Below, one piece after another: positions 45,740 to 54,684 of a stretch of DNA of 64,000 nt (position 1 is its first letter; each line of letters starts with the position of its first letter). Source of the DNA: Geodermatophilus sabuli. GTDB lineage: Bacteria > Actinomycetota > Actinomycetes > Mycobacteriales > Geodermatophilaceae. The notes under the pieces are model-generated. The model worked only from the letters and a program-made list of their open reading frames with translations. It had not been told where the DNA came from and made no database searches. A program made the translations under genes and the position numbers. The stretch is from positions 62,001 to 126,000 of the forward strand of contig NZ_JAAGWF010000009.1 in NCBI RefSeq assembly GCF_010686765.1. Reading direction: 5' to 3'.

Positions 45740-47248
45740 TCAGCTGGAGAAGTCCGCCGAGCGGTTGGGGCGTCCGCCCTGACCGCGGTAGCCGCCGGGG
45801 CGACGGTCGCCGCCCCCGCGGCGCTCGCCGGAGCCGGACCGCTCGCCGAACGAGCGCTCCCCGGTGGGACGGTCGCCGTCCCGGCGGGGCCGGTCGCCGT
45901 AGGGACGGCGGGGCCGGTCACCGTCGCGGCGCGGGCGGCCGCCGGGGCCACCGCCGCCACGACGCATGTCGCGCTGGGTGCGCTCCTTGGGCTCCACCGG
46001 GACACCCGCGGCGACCAGGTCGAGGATCGGCTGGTCGCCCGGACGGGTCCGGTCGATGGCCGGGTCGACCTTGGCCGTGCGGAACCGGCGCTTGGCCTGG
46101 CCGACCTGGTCGGGCAGGAGCAGGGAGACGACGACCCCACCGGCACCGGCGCGGGCCGTGCGGCCGGAACGGTGCAGATAGGTCTTGGCGTCCGTCGGCG
46201 GGTCGTAGTGCAGGACCAGCGAGACGTCGTCCACGTGGATGCCGCGGGCGGCGACGTCCGTGGCGACCAGGACCGGCGAGCGGGCGTCGGTGAACTCCTC
46301 CAGGGCGCGCTTGCGCGCGGACTGCGGCAGTCCACCGTGGATGGCCTCGGCCTTGATCCCGGCGGCCTGGAGGTTCTCGGCGAGCCGGTCCACGCCCATC
46401 TGGGTGCGGGCGAAGACGATCGTGCGGCCGGGACGGCCGGCGAGCTCCGTGGCGACCTGCAGCTTGTCGCGGAACGCCAGGGTGAAGGCAAGGTGCTCGG
46501 CCGGCGGGGCCTCGCCGCCGGGGCGGACGACCTCGTGCCGGGCGGGGTCCTTGAGGTAGCGGCGGACCAGCGAGTCGACCTCGCCGTCCAGCGTCGCCGA
46601 GAACAGCAGGCGCTGGGCGTCGCGGGCGGTCTGGTCGAGCAGCTCCTTGACGACCGGGAGGAAGCCCAGGTCGGCCATGAAGTCGGCCTCGTCGAGGACG
46701 GTGACGACGACGTCGGCGAGCGTGGCCTCGCCCTGGCTGATCAGGTCCTGCAGCCGGCCCGGCGTCGCGATGATGACGTCGACGCCGCGGCGCAGCTGCT
46801 GGATCTGGCGGTACATGGGGGCACCGCCGTACACGGCGACGAGCTGGACGCCGATGGCCTGGCCGAGCGGGGCCAGGGCGTCGTGCACCTGCTGGGCCAG
46901 CTCGCGGGTGGGCACGAGCACCAGACCGCGCGGGGTCCGGCGACCGTTCTTGACCTCGGCACCGACGCGGGAGAGCAGCGGCAGGCCGAAGGCCAGCGTC
47001 TTGCCCGACCCGGTGGCGGCCTTGCCGAGCACGTCGCGGCCGGCCAGGGCGTCGGGCAGGGCCGACGTCTGGATGGCGAACGGGCGGTGGATGCCACGGC
47101 GCTCGAGCGCCGTCACCAGCGGCTGCGGCAGGCCCAGCTGGCCGAACGTCGGGCCGGCGGGGGCCTCGACGGCGTTCTCGGTGGTGTTCTCGATGAGGGT
47201 GTTCTCGACCTCGTTCGACTCGAACGAGACAGGGTGGACCAAAGACAT
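45740..47248 (-). CDS. DEAD-box ATP-dependent RNA helicase
   Basis: A 502-residue helicase. After an acidic 30-residue lead come the Q motif region FGQLGLPQPLV, motif I ATGSGKT, Ia PTRELAQQ, Ib TPGRLQD, II DEADF, III SAT, then the second RecA domain with ATDVAARGIHV and HRSGRTARAG. The last 90 residues are Arg/Gly-rich repeats (GGRPRRDGDRPRRPYGDR), an RNA-binding tail. It is likely involved in ribosome assembly, mRNA turnover or cold adaptation. ATG 47248 follows a leader of about 180 bases with two hairpins, suggesting control at the RNA level as known for other cold-responsive helicases (inference). Confidence 0.93.
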   Translation of the reverse strand: MSLVHPVSFESNEVENTLIENTTENAVEAPAGPTFGQLGLPQPLVTALERRGIHRPFAIQTSALPDALAGRDVLGKAATGSGKTLAFGLPLLSRVGAEVKNGRRTPRGLVLVPTRELAQQVHDALAPLGQAIGVQLVAVYGGAPMYRQIQQLRRGVDVIIATPGRLQDLISQGEATLADVVVTVLDEADFMADLGFLPVVKELLDQTARDAQRLLFSATLDGEVDSLVRRYLKDPARHEVVRPGGEAPPAEHLAFTLAFRDKLQVATELAGRPGRTIVFARTQMGVDRLAENLQAAGIKAEAIHGGLPQSARKRALEEFTDARSPVLVATDVAARGIHVDDVSLVLHYDPPTDAKTYLHRSGRTARAGAGGVVVSLLLPDQVGQAKRRFRTAKVDPAIDRTRPGDQPILDLVAAGVPVEPKERTQRDMRRGGGGPGGRPRRDGDRPRRPYGDRPRRDGDRPTGERSFGERSGSGERRGGGDRRPGGYRGQGGRPNRSADFSS

Positions 47249-47382
47249 GCGGGGTGGGGCTCCGATACAGCTCGGAGCGCGTCCCGTGAACGAGGAGGAG
47301 GCACCGTCAGGTACCGGCGTCCTCACTTGGCGATCGTGTGCGCCCAGGGATGGAACGCGTGATCTGCACGGATGCGCTCGTG

Positions 47383-47437
47383 CCCGGACCAACCGTCCGG
47401 GAGGATGACCGGCCTGTGTGCCGGTACACCCAGGTTA
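47383..47437 (-). promoter_or_regulatory. Promoter and structured leader of the helicase gene
   Basis: A TAACCT -10 box (47432-47437, minus) would start transcription near 47425, exactly where hairpin ACCGGC-N6-GCCGGT (47408-47425) begins. A second hairpin, CCCGGAC-N5-GTCCGGG (47383-47401), follows. The rest of the leader to 47249 shows no gene. Confidence 0.45.
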
Positions 47438-47482
47438 GCAGCGCCGGCCGCCGGGCTGTTCCCGGCCGGGACGTGGGTGCGG

Positions 47483-48565
47483 TCACCCTGCGTCAGCCCG
47501 CAGTCCCGCGAAACCCGGCCGGACGACGTCGACCAGCAGCCGGGCCCGCTCGGCGTCGGGGAGGAAGGCGGCGGCCAGTGCACGCTCGGTGACCGTCTGG
47601 ACGTCGTCCCAGTCCCAGCCGAAGGTGGTCGCGACGGCGGCCAGCTCACTGGTCGCCGAGACGCCGCTCATCAGCCGGTTGTCGGTGTTGAGCGTGACCG
47701 CGAACCCGAGTCGGTGCAGCCGGTCGACCGGGTGCTCGGCCAGCGAGGCGTACGCGCCGGTCTGCACGTTGGACGACGGCGCGACCTCCAGCGGCACCCG
47801 GGCGTCCAGCACCCGCTGCGCGACGGGGCCGAGGGTGCCGTCGGCGGCCACCTCGTCGGCGATGCGGACGCCGTGGCCGAGCCGCTCGGCGCGCGCGCCG
47901 TCCAGTGCCGCCCGGATGCTGTCGGCCCCGGCCGCCTCGCCGGCGTGGACGGTGCGGTGCGCGCCGGCGTCGTCGAGCCGGGCGATCGCCGAGGGGTGCC
48001 GGTCGGGCGGGAAGCCGTCCTCGGGGCCGGCCAGGTCGAAGCCCACCACCCCGGTGTCGCGGTAGCGGACCACGAGGCCGGCGACCTCGTCCCACCGGTC
48101 CTCCTGCCGCATCGCGCACAGCAGGGTGCCCACGGTGATCGGTGTCCCGACCGCGGCGGCGTCGCGGCAGCCCTGCGCGTACCCGTCCAGCATCGCCTCG
48201 ACGGCGGCCTCGATCGGCATGGCGGGGGTCAGCAGCTCCGGCGCCATCCGGACCTCGGCGTGGACGACGCCGTCGGCGGCCAGGTCCAGGGCGCACTCCC
48301 GGGCCACCCGCTGCACCGCCTCCGGGGTCTGCATGACGCCGACGGTGTGCGCGAACGTCTCGAGATAGCGCACCAGCGACCCCGAGTCGGCGGCCGTGCG
48401 GAACCAGCGGCCCAGCGCGTCCGCGTCGTCCGCCGGCAGGTCCCGGTAGCCGGCCTGGTCGGCGAGCTCGAGCACCGTCTGCGGCCGCAGCCCGCCGTCC
48501 AGGTGGTCGTGCAGGAGGACCTTCGGAGCGCGGCGGAGGGAGGCGACGTCGAGCGGTGCAGGCAC
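47483..48565 (-). CDS. add: Adenosine deaminase
   Basis: A 360-residue zinc amidohydrolase converting (deoxy)adenosine to (deoxy)inosine, which PunA can then split. Zinc ligands HDHLDG at the N-terminus (about residue 19), the catalytic HAGEAAG (about 216), LGHGVRI and the final zinc aspartate in TLNTDNRL (about 294) are all seen. HDHLDG in place of HxHLDG is normal. GTG 48565 lies seven bases after a TAGCGT box. It is transcribed toward the helicase with its own promoter. Confidence 0.94.
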   Translation of the reverse strand: MPAPLDVASLRRAPKVLLHDHLDGGLRPQTVLELADQAGYRDLPADDADALGRWFRTAADSGSLVRYLETFAHTVGVMQTPEAVQRVARECALDLAADGVVHAEVRMAPELLTPAMPIEAAVEAMLDGYAQGCRDAAAVGTPITVGTLLCAMRQEDRWDEVAGLVVRYRDTGVVGFDLAGPEDGFPPDRHPSAIARLDDAGAHRTVHAGEAAGADSIRAALDGARAERLGHGVRIADEVAADGTLGPVAQRVLDARVPLEVAPSSNVQTGAYASLAEHPVDRLHRLGFAVTLNTDNRLMSGVSATSELAAVATTFGWDWDDVQTVTERALAAAFLPDAERARLLVDVVRPGFAGLRADAG

Positions 48566-48572
48566 GGCGCAG

Positions 48573-48578
48573 ACGCTA
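48573..48578 (-). promoter_or_regulatory. Candidate leaderless -10 box of add
   Basis: TAGCGT on the minus strand, seven bases (CTGCGCC) before GTG 48565. Confidence 0.5.
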
Positions 48579-48600
48579 CCGAGCGTCCCCGGTCACCCCT

Positions 48601-48632
48601 CTGGCGGACTTTCGGCGCCGGGAGTCCGCCGG
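48601..48632 (-). terminator. Stem-loop after the ABC-2 permease gene
   Basis: Arms GGCGGACT (48603-48610) and AGTCCGCC (48623-48630), extendable by two pairs, with a 12-base loop. It lies 10 bases beyond the permease stop and before the add promoter. Confidence 0.6.
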
Positions 48633-48642
48633 GGTCCCGGCC

Positions 48643-49467
48643 TCAGTCGGAGCCGCGGTCCTGCCAGCGGAAGGTCAGCACGCAGAGCACCAGGCCCGCC
48701 ACGCACCACCCGCCGAGCACCAGGGCGACGCGGCCGAGCTCCCACGTCCCGGCCGGCTCCTGGGCGGCCAGCACGTCGGGCAGGAACACCGAGCGCAGGC
48801 CCTGCGCCATCCACTTCAGCGGGAAGAACGAGGCGATCGTCTGCATCCAGACCGGCACCTGGCTGAACTGGAAGAAGACGCCGGAGATGAACTGGAGCAC
48901 CAGCGCGATCGGCGTGATCATGGCCGAGGCCGAGCGGCCGTTCTTGGCCAGGCTGGAGACGGCGATGCCCAGCAGCGTGCACGCCGCCGACCCCAGGACG
49001 GCGACCCACGCGAAGGTGAACCAGTCGCGCCCCGACGGCAGCGGGACGCCGTAGGCCAGCCGCCCCACCGCCAGCAGGATGGCGATGATCAGCACCGTGA
49101 CGGCGAGGACCTGCACGACCTTGCCGACGAAGTAGGCGCTCTTGGGCATCGGGGTGCCCAGCAGGTGCTTGAGCGTGCCGTCGGAGCGCTCGGTGGCGAT
49201 GCTGATCGCCATGTTCTGCAGGCTGCTGCCCAGGATCCCGGCAGCGACGATGCCGGCCATGAAGTACTGGGTGAAGCTGACCCCGCCACCGATGTCGTAG
49301 TCGAGGACCGCCCCGAAGACGACCAGCAGGATCACCGGGAAGGCGAGGGTGAAGACCACCGACTCCCGCTGCCGGAAGAACTCCTTGAGCTCCACGGCCG
49401 ACCGCGAGCGGTAGACGCTGGTCACCGACGGGAGGGCGACCTCGGTCCCGCTGACCGTGGCTGTCAC
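48643..49467 (-). CDS. ABC-2 type transporter permease
   Basis: A 274-residue integral membrane protein with about six hydrophobic segments (for example VVFTLAFPVILLVVFGAVL, TVLIIAILLAVGRLA, VALVLGGWCVAGLVLCVL) and the ABC-2 layout, including the amphipathic RSRSAVELKEFFRQRE entry helix. It pairs with the ATPase encoded just upstream, overlapping by four bases. Such pairs export drugs, lipids or polymers; the cargo is unknown. Its place between deoA and add splits the nucleoside genes but shows no obvious link. Confidence 0.88.
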   Translation of the reverse strand: MTATVSGTEVALPSVTSVYRSRSAVELKEFFRQRESVVFTLAFPVILLVVFGAVLDYDIGGGVSFTQYFMAGIVAAGILGSSLQNMAISIATERSDGTLKHLLGTPMPKSAYFVGKVVQVLAVTVLIIAILLAVGRLAYGVPLPSGRDWFTFAWVAVLGSAACTLLGIAVSSLAKNGRSASAMITPIALVLQFISGVFFQFSQVPVWMQTIASFFPLKWMAQGLRSVFLPDVLAAQEPAGTWELGRVALVLGGWCVAGLVLCVLTFRWQDRGSD

Positions 49468-50366
49468 AGGGTGTCCCCGATCATCCGGAGGTAGACGTCC
49501 TCGAGGGTCGGCCGGGCCACGGCGAGGTCGGGCACCTCACCGGGGAAGCGGGCCGAGAGCTGCTGGACGAACGCGGTGGGCGTCGGCGTGGCCTCGCTGC
49601 GCCGGACGCCGTCCTCGGTCCAGGTCACCACCGCCGGCGCGTTCCCCCGCCCACCGAGGGTCGAGGGGACGGCGACCTCGACCAGCCGCCCCCGGGCGAT
49701 GACGCCGACCCGGTCGGCCAGCGCCTCGGCCTCGTCCAGGTAGTGGGTGGTGAGCAGCATCGTGGTGCCCAGGTCGCGGAGCGAGCGGATCAGCGACCAG
49801 AACTGCCGGCGCGCCTCGGGGTCGAAGCCGGTCGTCGGCTCGTCCAGGAACAGCAGCGTCGGGCGACCGACGATGCCCAGGGCGACGTCCAGACGGCGCC
49901 GCTGGCCACCGGACAGCGACCGGCCCCGGGCACCGGCCTTCTCGGTGAGCCCGACCAGCTCGAGCACCTCGTCGGGGTCCCGGGGTTCGGGGTAGTAGGA
50001 CGCCTGCGCGCCCAGCAGCTCCCGGCAGGTGAGCTGGCTGTCGCCGGCGCCGGACTGCAGCACGATGCCCAGCTGCGCCTTCCACCGCCGGGTCGCGTGC
50101 GCGGGGTCGGTGCCGAGCACGCGGACCTCGCCGCCGTCCCGGGTCCGGAAGCCCTCGCAGATCTCGACCGTCGTCGTCTTGCCGGCGCCGTTGGGACCCA
50201 GCAGGGCGAAGATCTCACCGCGCCGGATGTCCAGGTCCAGCCCGTCGACGGCGGCCGAGTCGCCGTAGCGCTTCACCAGGCCGCGCACGGAGATCGCCGC
50301 GTCGGGGTCGATCGGGGCGCTCGGCGGGAGCGTGCCGGCAGCCGGCACCGTGGACGAACGGGTCAC
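49464..50366 (-). CDS. ABC transporter ATP-binding protein (DrrA-like exporter type)
   Basis: A 300-residue ATPase: Walker A GPNGAGKTT (about residue 57), Q-loop LQSGAGD, signature LSGGQRRR, Walker B LLFLDEPTTGFDP and the H-loop in LTTHYLDEA. The C-terminal 70 residues follow the DrrA pattern, ending in PTLEDVYLRMIGD. It forms an exporter with the ABC-2 permease downstream. GTG 50366 gives an N-terminal lead of about 25 residues. Confidence 0.92.
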   Translation of the reverse strand: MTRSSTVPAAGTLPPSAPIDPDAAISVRGLVKRYGDSAAVDGLDLDIRRGEIFALLGPNGAGKTTTVEICEGFRTRDGGEVRVLGTDPAHATRRWKAQLGIVLQSGAGDSQLTCRELLGAQASYYPEPRDPDEVLELVGLTEKAGARGRSLSGGQRRRLDVALGIVGRPTLLFLDEPTTGFDPEARRQFWSLIRSLRDLGTTMLLTTHYLDEAEALADRVGVIARGRLVEVAVPSTLGGRGNAPAVVTWTEDGVRRSEATPTPTAFVQQLSARFPGEVPDLAVARPTLEDVYLRMIGDTL

Positions 50367-50405
50367 GAGCTGACAGTGTCCTCCACGACCCTGTGGCCCC
50401 GATCA

Positions 50406-50458
50406 GGCCCCGTCCGGAGGTTCGCCCCGGGCTGGCGAGGGTGAGGGGGACGGGGTCC
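50406..50458 (-). repeat. GC-rich hairpin repeat, locus 2
   Basis: In minus orientation GGACCCCGTCC (50448-50458) pairs with GGACGGGGCC (50406-50415), around CTCGCCAGCCCGGGGCG. It starts two bases after the deoA stop. Probable terminator separating the nucleoside operon from the exporter genes. Confidence 0.6.
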
Positions 50459-50460
50459 TC

Positions 50461-51726
50461 TCAGATGCGGTCCAGGACCAGGGGCAGCGGGACGTCGTCG
50501 GTGTCCACGCCGACCGCACCCTCCAGGGCCGCCAGGGCGCGCGGGATGCGCGAGGGGTCGTCGGTCTGCAGCTCGAGCAGCGGCTGACCGGCCGTGACCT
50601 GCTCCCCCACCCCGGCGGTCCAGACGACGCCGGCCGCGGCCGAGACCGGGTCCTCCTTGCGGGCCCGCCCGGCGCCCAGCCGCCACGCCGCCACCCCGAG
50701 GGCGTAGGCGTCCAGCCGGGTGAGCGTGCCCGTCGCCGGGGCGGTCACCACGTGCCGCTCCGCGGGCTGCGGCAGGGGCGCGTCCGGGTCCCCGCCCTGG
50801 GCGGCGATCATGCGCCGCCACACGTCCATGGCGCGGCCGTCGCGCAGCGCCTCGGCCGGGTCGACGTCGGGACGCCCGGCACCGGCCAGCATCTCGCGGG
50901 CCAGCGCCAGGGTCAGCTCGACGACGTCGGCCGGCCCCCCGCCGGCCAGCACCTCGACCGACTCGGCCACCTCGACGGCGTTGCCGGCGGCGCGGCCCAG
51001 CGGGCGGTCCATCGCCGTCACGAGCGCGACCGTCCGCACGCCCGCCGCCTCACCCAGGCCGACCATCGTGCGGGCCAGCTCGCGGGAGGCCTCCGGGTCC
51101 TTCATGAACGCTCCGGAGCCGGTCTTGACGTCCAGCACCAGCGCGTCGGCGCCCTCCGCGATCTTCTTGCTCATGATCGAGCTGGCGATCAGCGGGATCG
51201 ACTCGACGGTGCCGGTGACGTCGCGCAGCGCGTAGAGCTTCTTGTCGGCGGGCGCGAGGTCGTGGCCGGCCGCGCAGATGACCGCACCGACGTCCCGGAG
51301 CTGCTGGAGGTAGGCCTCCTCGTGCACGTCGGCCCGCCACCCGGGGATCGCCTCGAGCTTGTCCAGCGTGCCGCCGGTGTGCCCGAGCCCGCGGCCCGAC
51401 AGCTGCGGCACGGCCACCCCGCAGGCGGCAACCAGCGGCGCCAGCGGCAGCGTGGTCTTGTCGCCCACGCCGCCCGTCGAGTGCTTGTCCGCGGTGGGCC
51501 GGCCCAGCGAGGAGAGGTCCTTGCGCTCACCGGAGTCGATCATCGCCTGCGTCCAGACGGCGAGCTCGTCGGCGGTCATGCCGCGGAAGAACACCGCCAT
51601 GAGGAGCGCGCTCATCTGCTCGTCGGGCACGGCGCCGTCGGTGTAGGCCTGGATCACCCAGCGGATCTGGTCGGCGCCGAGGGGGACGCCGTCCCGCTTG
51701 GCCCGGAGGACGTCGATCGCGTCCAT
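50461..51726 (-). CDS. deoA: Thymidine / pyrimidine-nucleoside phosphorylase
   Basis: A 421-residue enzyme cleaving thymidine, deoxyuridine or uridine to base and sugar-1-phosphate. It has the glycine-rich phosphate site KHSTGGVGDKTTLPLAP (about residues 80-96), GRGLGHTGGTLDKLE, and MSKKIAEGADALVLDVKTG with catalytic lysines. The ATG at 51726 overlaps the cdd stop, making it the last gene of the uptake operon. Deoxyribose-1-phosphate then needs a mutase before DeoC. Confidence 0.95.
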   Translation of the reverse strand: MDAIDVLRAKRDGVPLGADQIRWVIQAYTDGAVPDEQMSALLMAVFFRGMTADELAVWTQAMIDSGERKDLSSLGRPTADKHSTGGVGDKTTLPLAPLVAACGVAVPQLSGRGLGHTGGTLDKLEAIPGWRADVHEEAYLQQLRDVGAVICAAGHDLAPADKKLYALRDVTGTVESIPLIASSIMSKKIAEGADALVLDVKTGSGAFMKDPEASRELARTMVGLGEAAGVRTVALVTAMDRPLGRAAGNAVEVAESVEVLAGGGPADVVELTLALAREMLAGAGRPDVDPAEALRDGRAMDVWRRMIAAQGGDPDAPLPQPAERHVVTAPATGTLTRLDAYALGVAAWRLGAGRARKEDPVSAAAGVVWTAGVGEQVTAGQPLLELQTDDPSRIPRALAALEGAVGVDTDDVPLPLVLDRI

Positions 51727-52190
51727 CAGGCCTGTCCCCGCTCAGCCGCGGCCGTGCCCTCGGCAGACCGCGTGGCGGCAGCCGTCAGGTCCTCGGGGCC
51801 GAAGGCGTCGGGCAGGACCTCGCGCATGGGCACGATGCCCAGCGACACGGTCTCGATGAGCATGTCCGCTCCCCCGTGCTCCCACAGCAACTGCCGGCAG
51901 CGCCCGCAGGGCATGAGCGGCTGCCCGTCGCCACCCACGCAGGCCACGGCCACCAGCCGGCCGCCGCCGGTGCGGGCCAGCTCGCTGACCATCCCGCACT
52001 CGGCGCACAGGCCCACCCCGTAGGAGGCGTTCTCCACGTTGCAGCCGGTCACGACGCGACCGTCGTCCACGAGCCCGGCCACGCCGACCGGGAAGTTCGA
52101 GTACGGCGCGTAGGCGTGCGTCATCGCCTCGCGGGCAGCGCTCCGCAGCGCGTCCCAGTCCACCCGCACCGCCGCTCCCGGCTCGTCCAC
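51726..52190 (-). CDS. cdd: Cytidine deaminase
   Basis: A 154-residue zinc enzyme that converts (deoxy)cytidine to (deoxy)uridine. Motifs seen are AYAPYSNFPVG, the substrate-binding GCNVENASYG, the zinc cysteine with catalytic Glu in GLCAECGMV, and PCGRCRQLLW with two more zinc cysteines. The GTG at 52190 shares one base with the preceding permease stop (TAGTG). Its stop overlaps the deoA start, so the products act in sequence: cytidine to uridine to uracil. Confidence 0.94.
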   Translation of the reverse strand: MDEPGAAVRVDWDALRSAAREAMTHAYAPYSNFPVGVAGLVDDGRVVTGCNVENASYGVGLCAECGMVSELARTGGGRLVAVACVGGDGQPLMPCGRCRQLLWEHGGADMLIETVSLGIVPMREVLPDAFGPEDLTAAATRSAEGTAAAERGQA

Positions 52191-53470
52191 TAGTGCTCTC
52201 CTCGTCGGTAGACCAGACCGTCGGCCTTGGGCATCCGCAGCCGTTGGGAGGCCAGCGACAGCACCAGCAGGGTGGTCAGGTGGGGGGTGAAGAAGACGAT
52301 GCCGGCCGGCAGCCGGTCGATGGTGAGGAAGCCGACCAGCGACGCGGCCGCGAACGCCCCGGCCAGGACGGCCTGCACCAGCTTGCGCTGCACCACCTGG
52401 TAGACCGCCACGGCGGCGAGCAGGACGGCGACCAGCAGCAGCAGCGCGACCACCGCCGTCCGGCTGCGCAGCTGCAGGGCGTCGGCGAACCCGAACAGGC
52501 CGGCGCCCGCGGCCAGGCCACCGGGCCGCCAGTTGCCGAAGATGAGCGCGGCCAGCCCGATGAACCCGCGGCCGCCGGTCTGGCCCTCGCGGTAGATGTT
52601 GGCGATGAAGACGAGGAACACCCCGCCGAGGCCGGCCAGCGCCCCGGAGATCACCACCGCGATGTACTTCAGCCGGTAGACCGGCACCCCGAGGCTGTCG
52701 GCGGCCGCCGGGTTCTCCCCGCAGGACCGCAGCCGCAGGCCGAACGCGGTGCGCCACAGCACCAGGTAGGCCGCGGGGACCATCAGCACCGCCACCAGGG
52801 TGAGCACGCCCACGCCGCTGGTCAGTCCGCGCAGCAGCGCGGCGAGGTCGCTGATCAGGAACCAGTGCCGCTGCTCCAGGTCGCCGACCAGGTCGGGCCC
52901 GGAGGACAGCACCGGGAGGGAGAACTCCGGCGGCTGGCTGGACAGCGGCGGGGACTGGGCCGCGCCACCCCCGGCGGGGTTGTCGATGTAGATCAGCTCG
53001 GAGAGGAAGCGCACGATGCCGGCGGCGAGGATGTTGATCGCCACCCCGGAGACGACGTGGTCGACCCCGAAGGTGACGGTGGCGATCGCGTGCAGCAGGC
53101 CCCCGACCGCGCCGAGGACCAACCCGCCCAGCACGGCGGCGCCCCAGCCCCACTGGTAGCCGGCCCAGCCAGCCCCCCAGGTGCCGAGGATCATCATCCC
53201 GTCGAGGCCGATGTTGACCACACCGGCCCGCTCCGAGAACAGGCCGCCGAGCGCGGCCAGCGCGATCGGCACGGCCAGCAGCAGCGCGGCGGCGATCGTG
53301 GACGACGAGGTCAGCTCCTGCTCGCCGGAGATCACCCGCACCGCGGAGACCAGCACGAAGACGGCGAGCACCAGCCACAGCAGCCGGCGGGAACGACCGC
53401 CGCCGGTGAGCAGGTCGGTGATCGGCCCGCGGCTCGGGCGCGCGTCCGGAGTGGTCGTCGCGGTGCTCAT
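52190..53470 (-). CDS. Nucleoside ABC transporter permease 2
   Basis: A 426-residue BPD_transp_2 type permease with eight or more hydrophobic segments and the family block LFSERAGVVNIGLDGMMILG (about residues 77-96). GENPAAADSLGVPVYRLKYIAVVISGALAGLGG forms the ATPase-contact loop region (quoted in part as GENPAAADSLG). A loop of about 45 residues near 175-220 (PAGGGAAQSPPLSSQ) is extracellular and Pro/Ser-rich. It overlaps permease 1 by four bases upstream and cdd by one base downstream. Confidence 0.92.
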   Translation of the reverse strand: MSTATTTPDARPSRGPITDLLTGGGRSRRLLWLVLAVFVLVSAVRVISGEQELTSSSTIAAALLLAVPIALAALGGLFSERAGVVNIGLDGMMILGTWGAGWAGYQWGWGAAVLGGLVLGAVGGLLHAIATVTFGVDHVVSGVAINILAAGIVRFLSELIYIDNPAGGGAAQSPPLSSQPPEFSLPVLSSGPDLVGDLEQRHWFLISDLAALLRGLTSGVGVLTLVAVLMVPAAYLVLWRTAFGLRLRSCGENPAAADSLGVPVYRLKYIAVVISGALAGLGGVFLVFIANIYREGQTGGRGFIGLAALIFGNWRPGGLAAGAGLFGFADALQLRSRTAVVALLLLVAVLLAAVAVYQVVQRKLVQAVLAGAFAAASLVGFLTIDRLPAGIVFFTPHLTTLLVLSLASQRLRMPKADGLVYRRGEH

Positions 53471-54684
53471 GCCTGCGCTCCCTGCTGCTCACCGGCGACG
53501 GGGGTGGCGGCTCGCCGTCCGCCGTCCGGCCCGTCGCCCGTCGGCGAGTCCCCGCCGCCCCCGCCGTTCCCGTCGGGGGGTGGGGCCGCGGCCGAGGAGC
53601 CGGCCCGCTCGGCCGACCGCAGGGCGAGCCGGCGGGCGATCTCGTTGGCGATGACGACGGCGAGCACGATCGTGCCCTGGATGATCGTGACCACCGAGGA
53701 CGGGATGTCGGCGAACTGCAGCGGCAGGGCGGCCCGGTCGAGGAAGGCGAACAGCAGCGCGGCCACCGCGATGCCGAGTGGGCTGTTGCGCCCGAGCAGT
53801 GCCACCGCGATGCCGAGGAACCCGAGACCCGCGGTGAACTCGGTACCGAACTCGTGCGCCTCCCCGAGCAGCTCGGGCAGCCCGATCAGACCCGCGACGG
53901 CCCCGGAGAGCAGCATCGTCTTGACGACCATCCCGCTGGCGTCGACACCGCTCGCCCGCGCCGCCGACGGCGAGAGGCCGGTGGCCCGCAGGTCGAACCC
54001 GAACCGGGTCCGCTTGAGCAGGACCGAGAGGAGGATGCCGACGACGGCCGCGACGAGCAGGAAGCCGTAGAGCTCCGAGCGTGGCTCGGCCAGTCCGAGT
54101 CCGGTGAGCAGGCCGTTCAGGCTCGGGAACCAGCCCGACTCCGGGATGGTCTCGGTCGTCACGATCGACTGCCCCTCGGCGCTGCCCCGCAGCGGGCCGG
54201 TGAGCAGGAACGAGGCCGTGCCCAGCGCCACGAAGTTGAGCATGATCGAGCTGATCACCTCGCTGACGCCGCGGGTGACCTTGAGGACGCCGACGATGCC
54301 GGCCCACAGGGCGCCCACCACCATCGCCACGACGACGATCAGCAGCACGTGCAGCGGCCCCGGCAGCGTGACGGCCGCGCCGACGGCGGCGGCCAGGATG
54401 GTGGCCAGCCGGTACTGGCCCTCGACGCCGATGTTGAACAGGCCCATCCGGAACGCGATGGAGACCGCCAGGCCCGCGAGGAACAGTGGCACCGCGCGGT
54501 TGAGGATGACGACGATCGACTGGGTCTGCTGCGACGGGGTGTCGCCGAGGTCGGCCACCACCCGCAGCGCGCCGAAGGGGTCCTCGCCGATCAGCGCGAT
54601 GACGATCCCCGAGACGACGAGGGCGACGAGGATCGCCAGCACCGGTCCGAGCAGGGCCAGCCCCGTGCGGCGGAGGCGGTTCAC
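53467..54684 (-). CDS. Nucleoside ABC transporter permease 1
   Basis: A 405-residue integral membrane permease of the same family (segments such as LLGPVLAILVALVVSGIVIAL, FRMGLFNIGVEGQYRLATIL and IGLPELLGEAHEFG). The C-terminal 50 residues are a polar Gly/Pro/Ala-rich cytoplasmic tail (PPPDGNGGGGGDSPTGDG), longer than usual. It forms a heterodimer with permease 2. The GTG at 54684 overlaps the ATPase stop by four bases. Confidence 0.92.
   Translation of the reverse strand: MNRLRRTGLALLGPVLAILVALVVSGIVIALIGEDPFGALRVVADLGDTPSQQTQSIVVILNRAVPLFLAGLAVSIAFRMGLFNIGVEGQYRLATILAAAVGAAVTLPGPLHVLLIVVVAMVVGALWAGIVGVLKVTRGVSEVISSIMLNFVALGTASFLLTGPLRGSAEGQSIVTTETIPESGWFPSLNGLLTGLGLAEPRSELYGFLLVAAVVGILLSVLLKRTRFGFDLRATGLSPSAARASGVDASGMVVKTMLLSGAVAGLIGLPELLGEAHEFGTEFTAGLGFLGIAVALLGRNSPLGIAVAALLFAFLDRAALPLQFADIPSSVVTIIQGTIVLAVVIANEIARRLALRSAERAGSSAAAPPPDGNGGGGGDSPTGDGPDGGRRAATPVAGEQQGAQA

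Noticed and set aside
48643..50366. ABC-2 exporter pair as part of the nucleoside importer
   Set aside because: ABC-2 permease and DrrA-type ATPase belong to exporters, the importer is already complete, and a terminator-like repeat separates the two sets.
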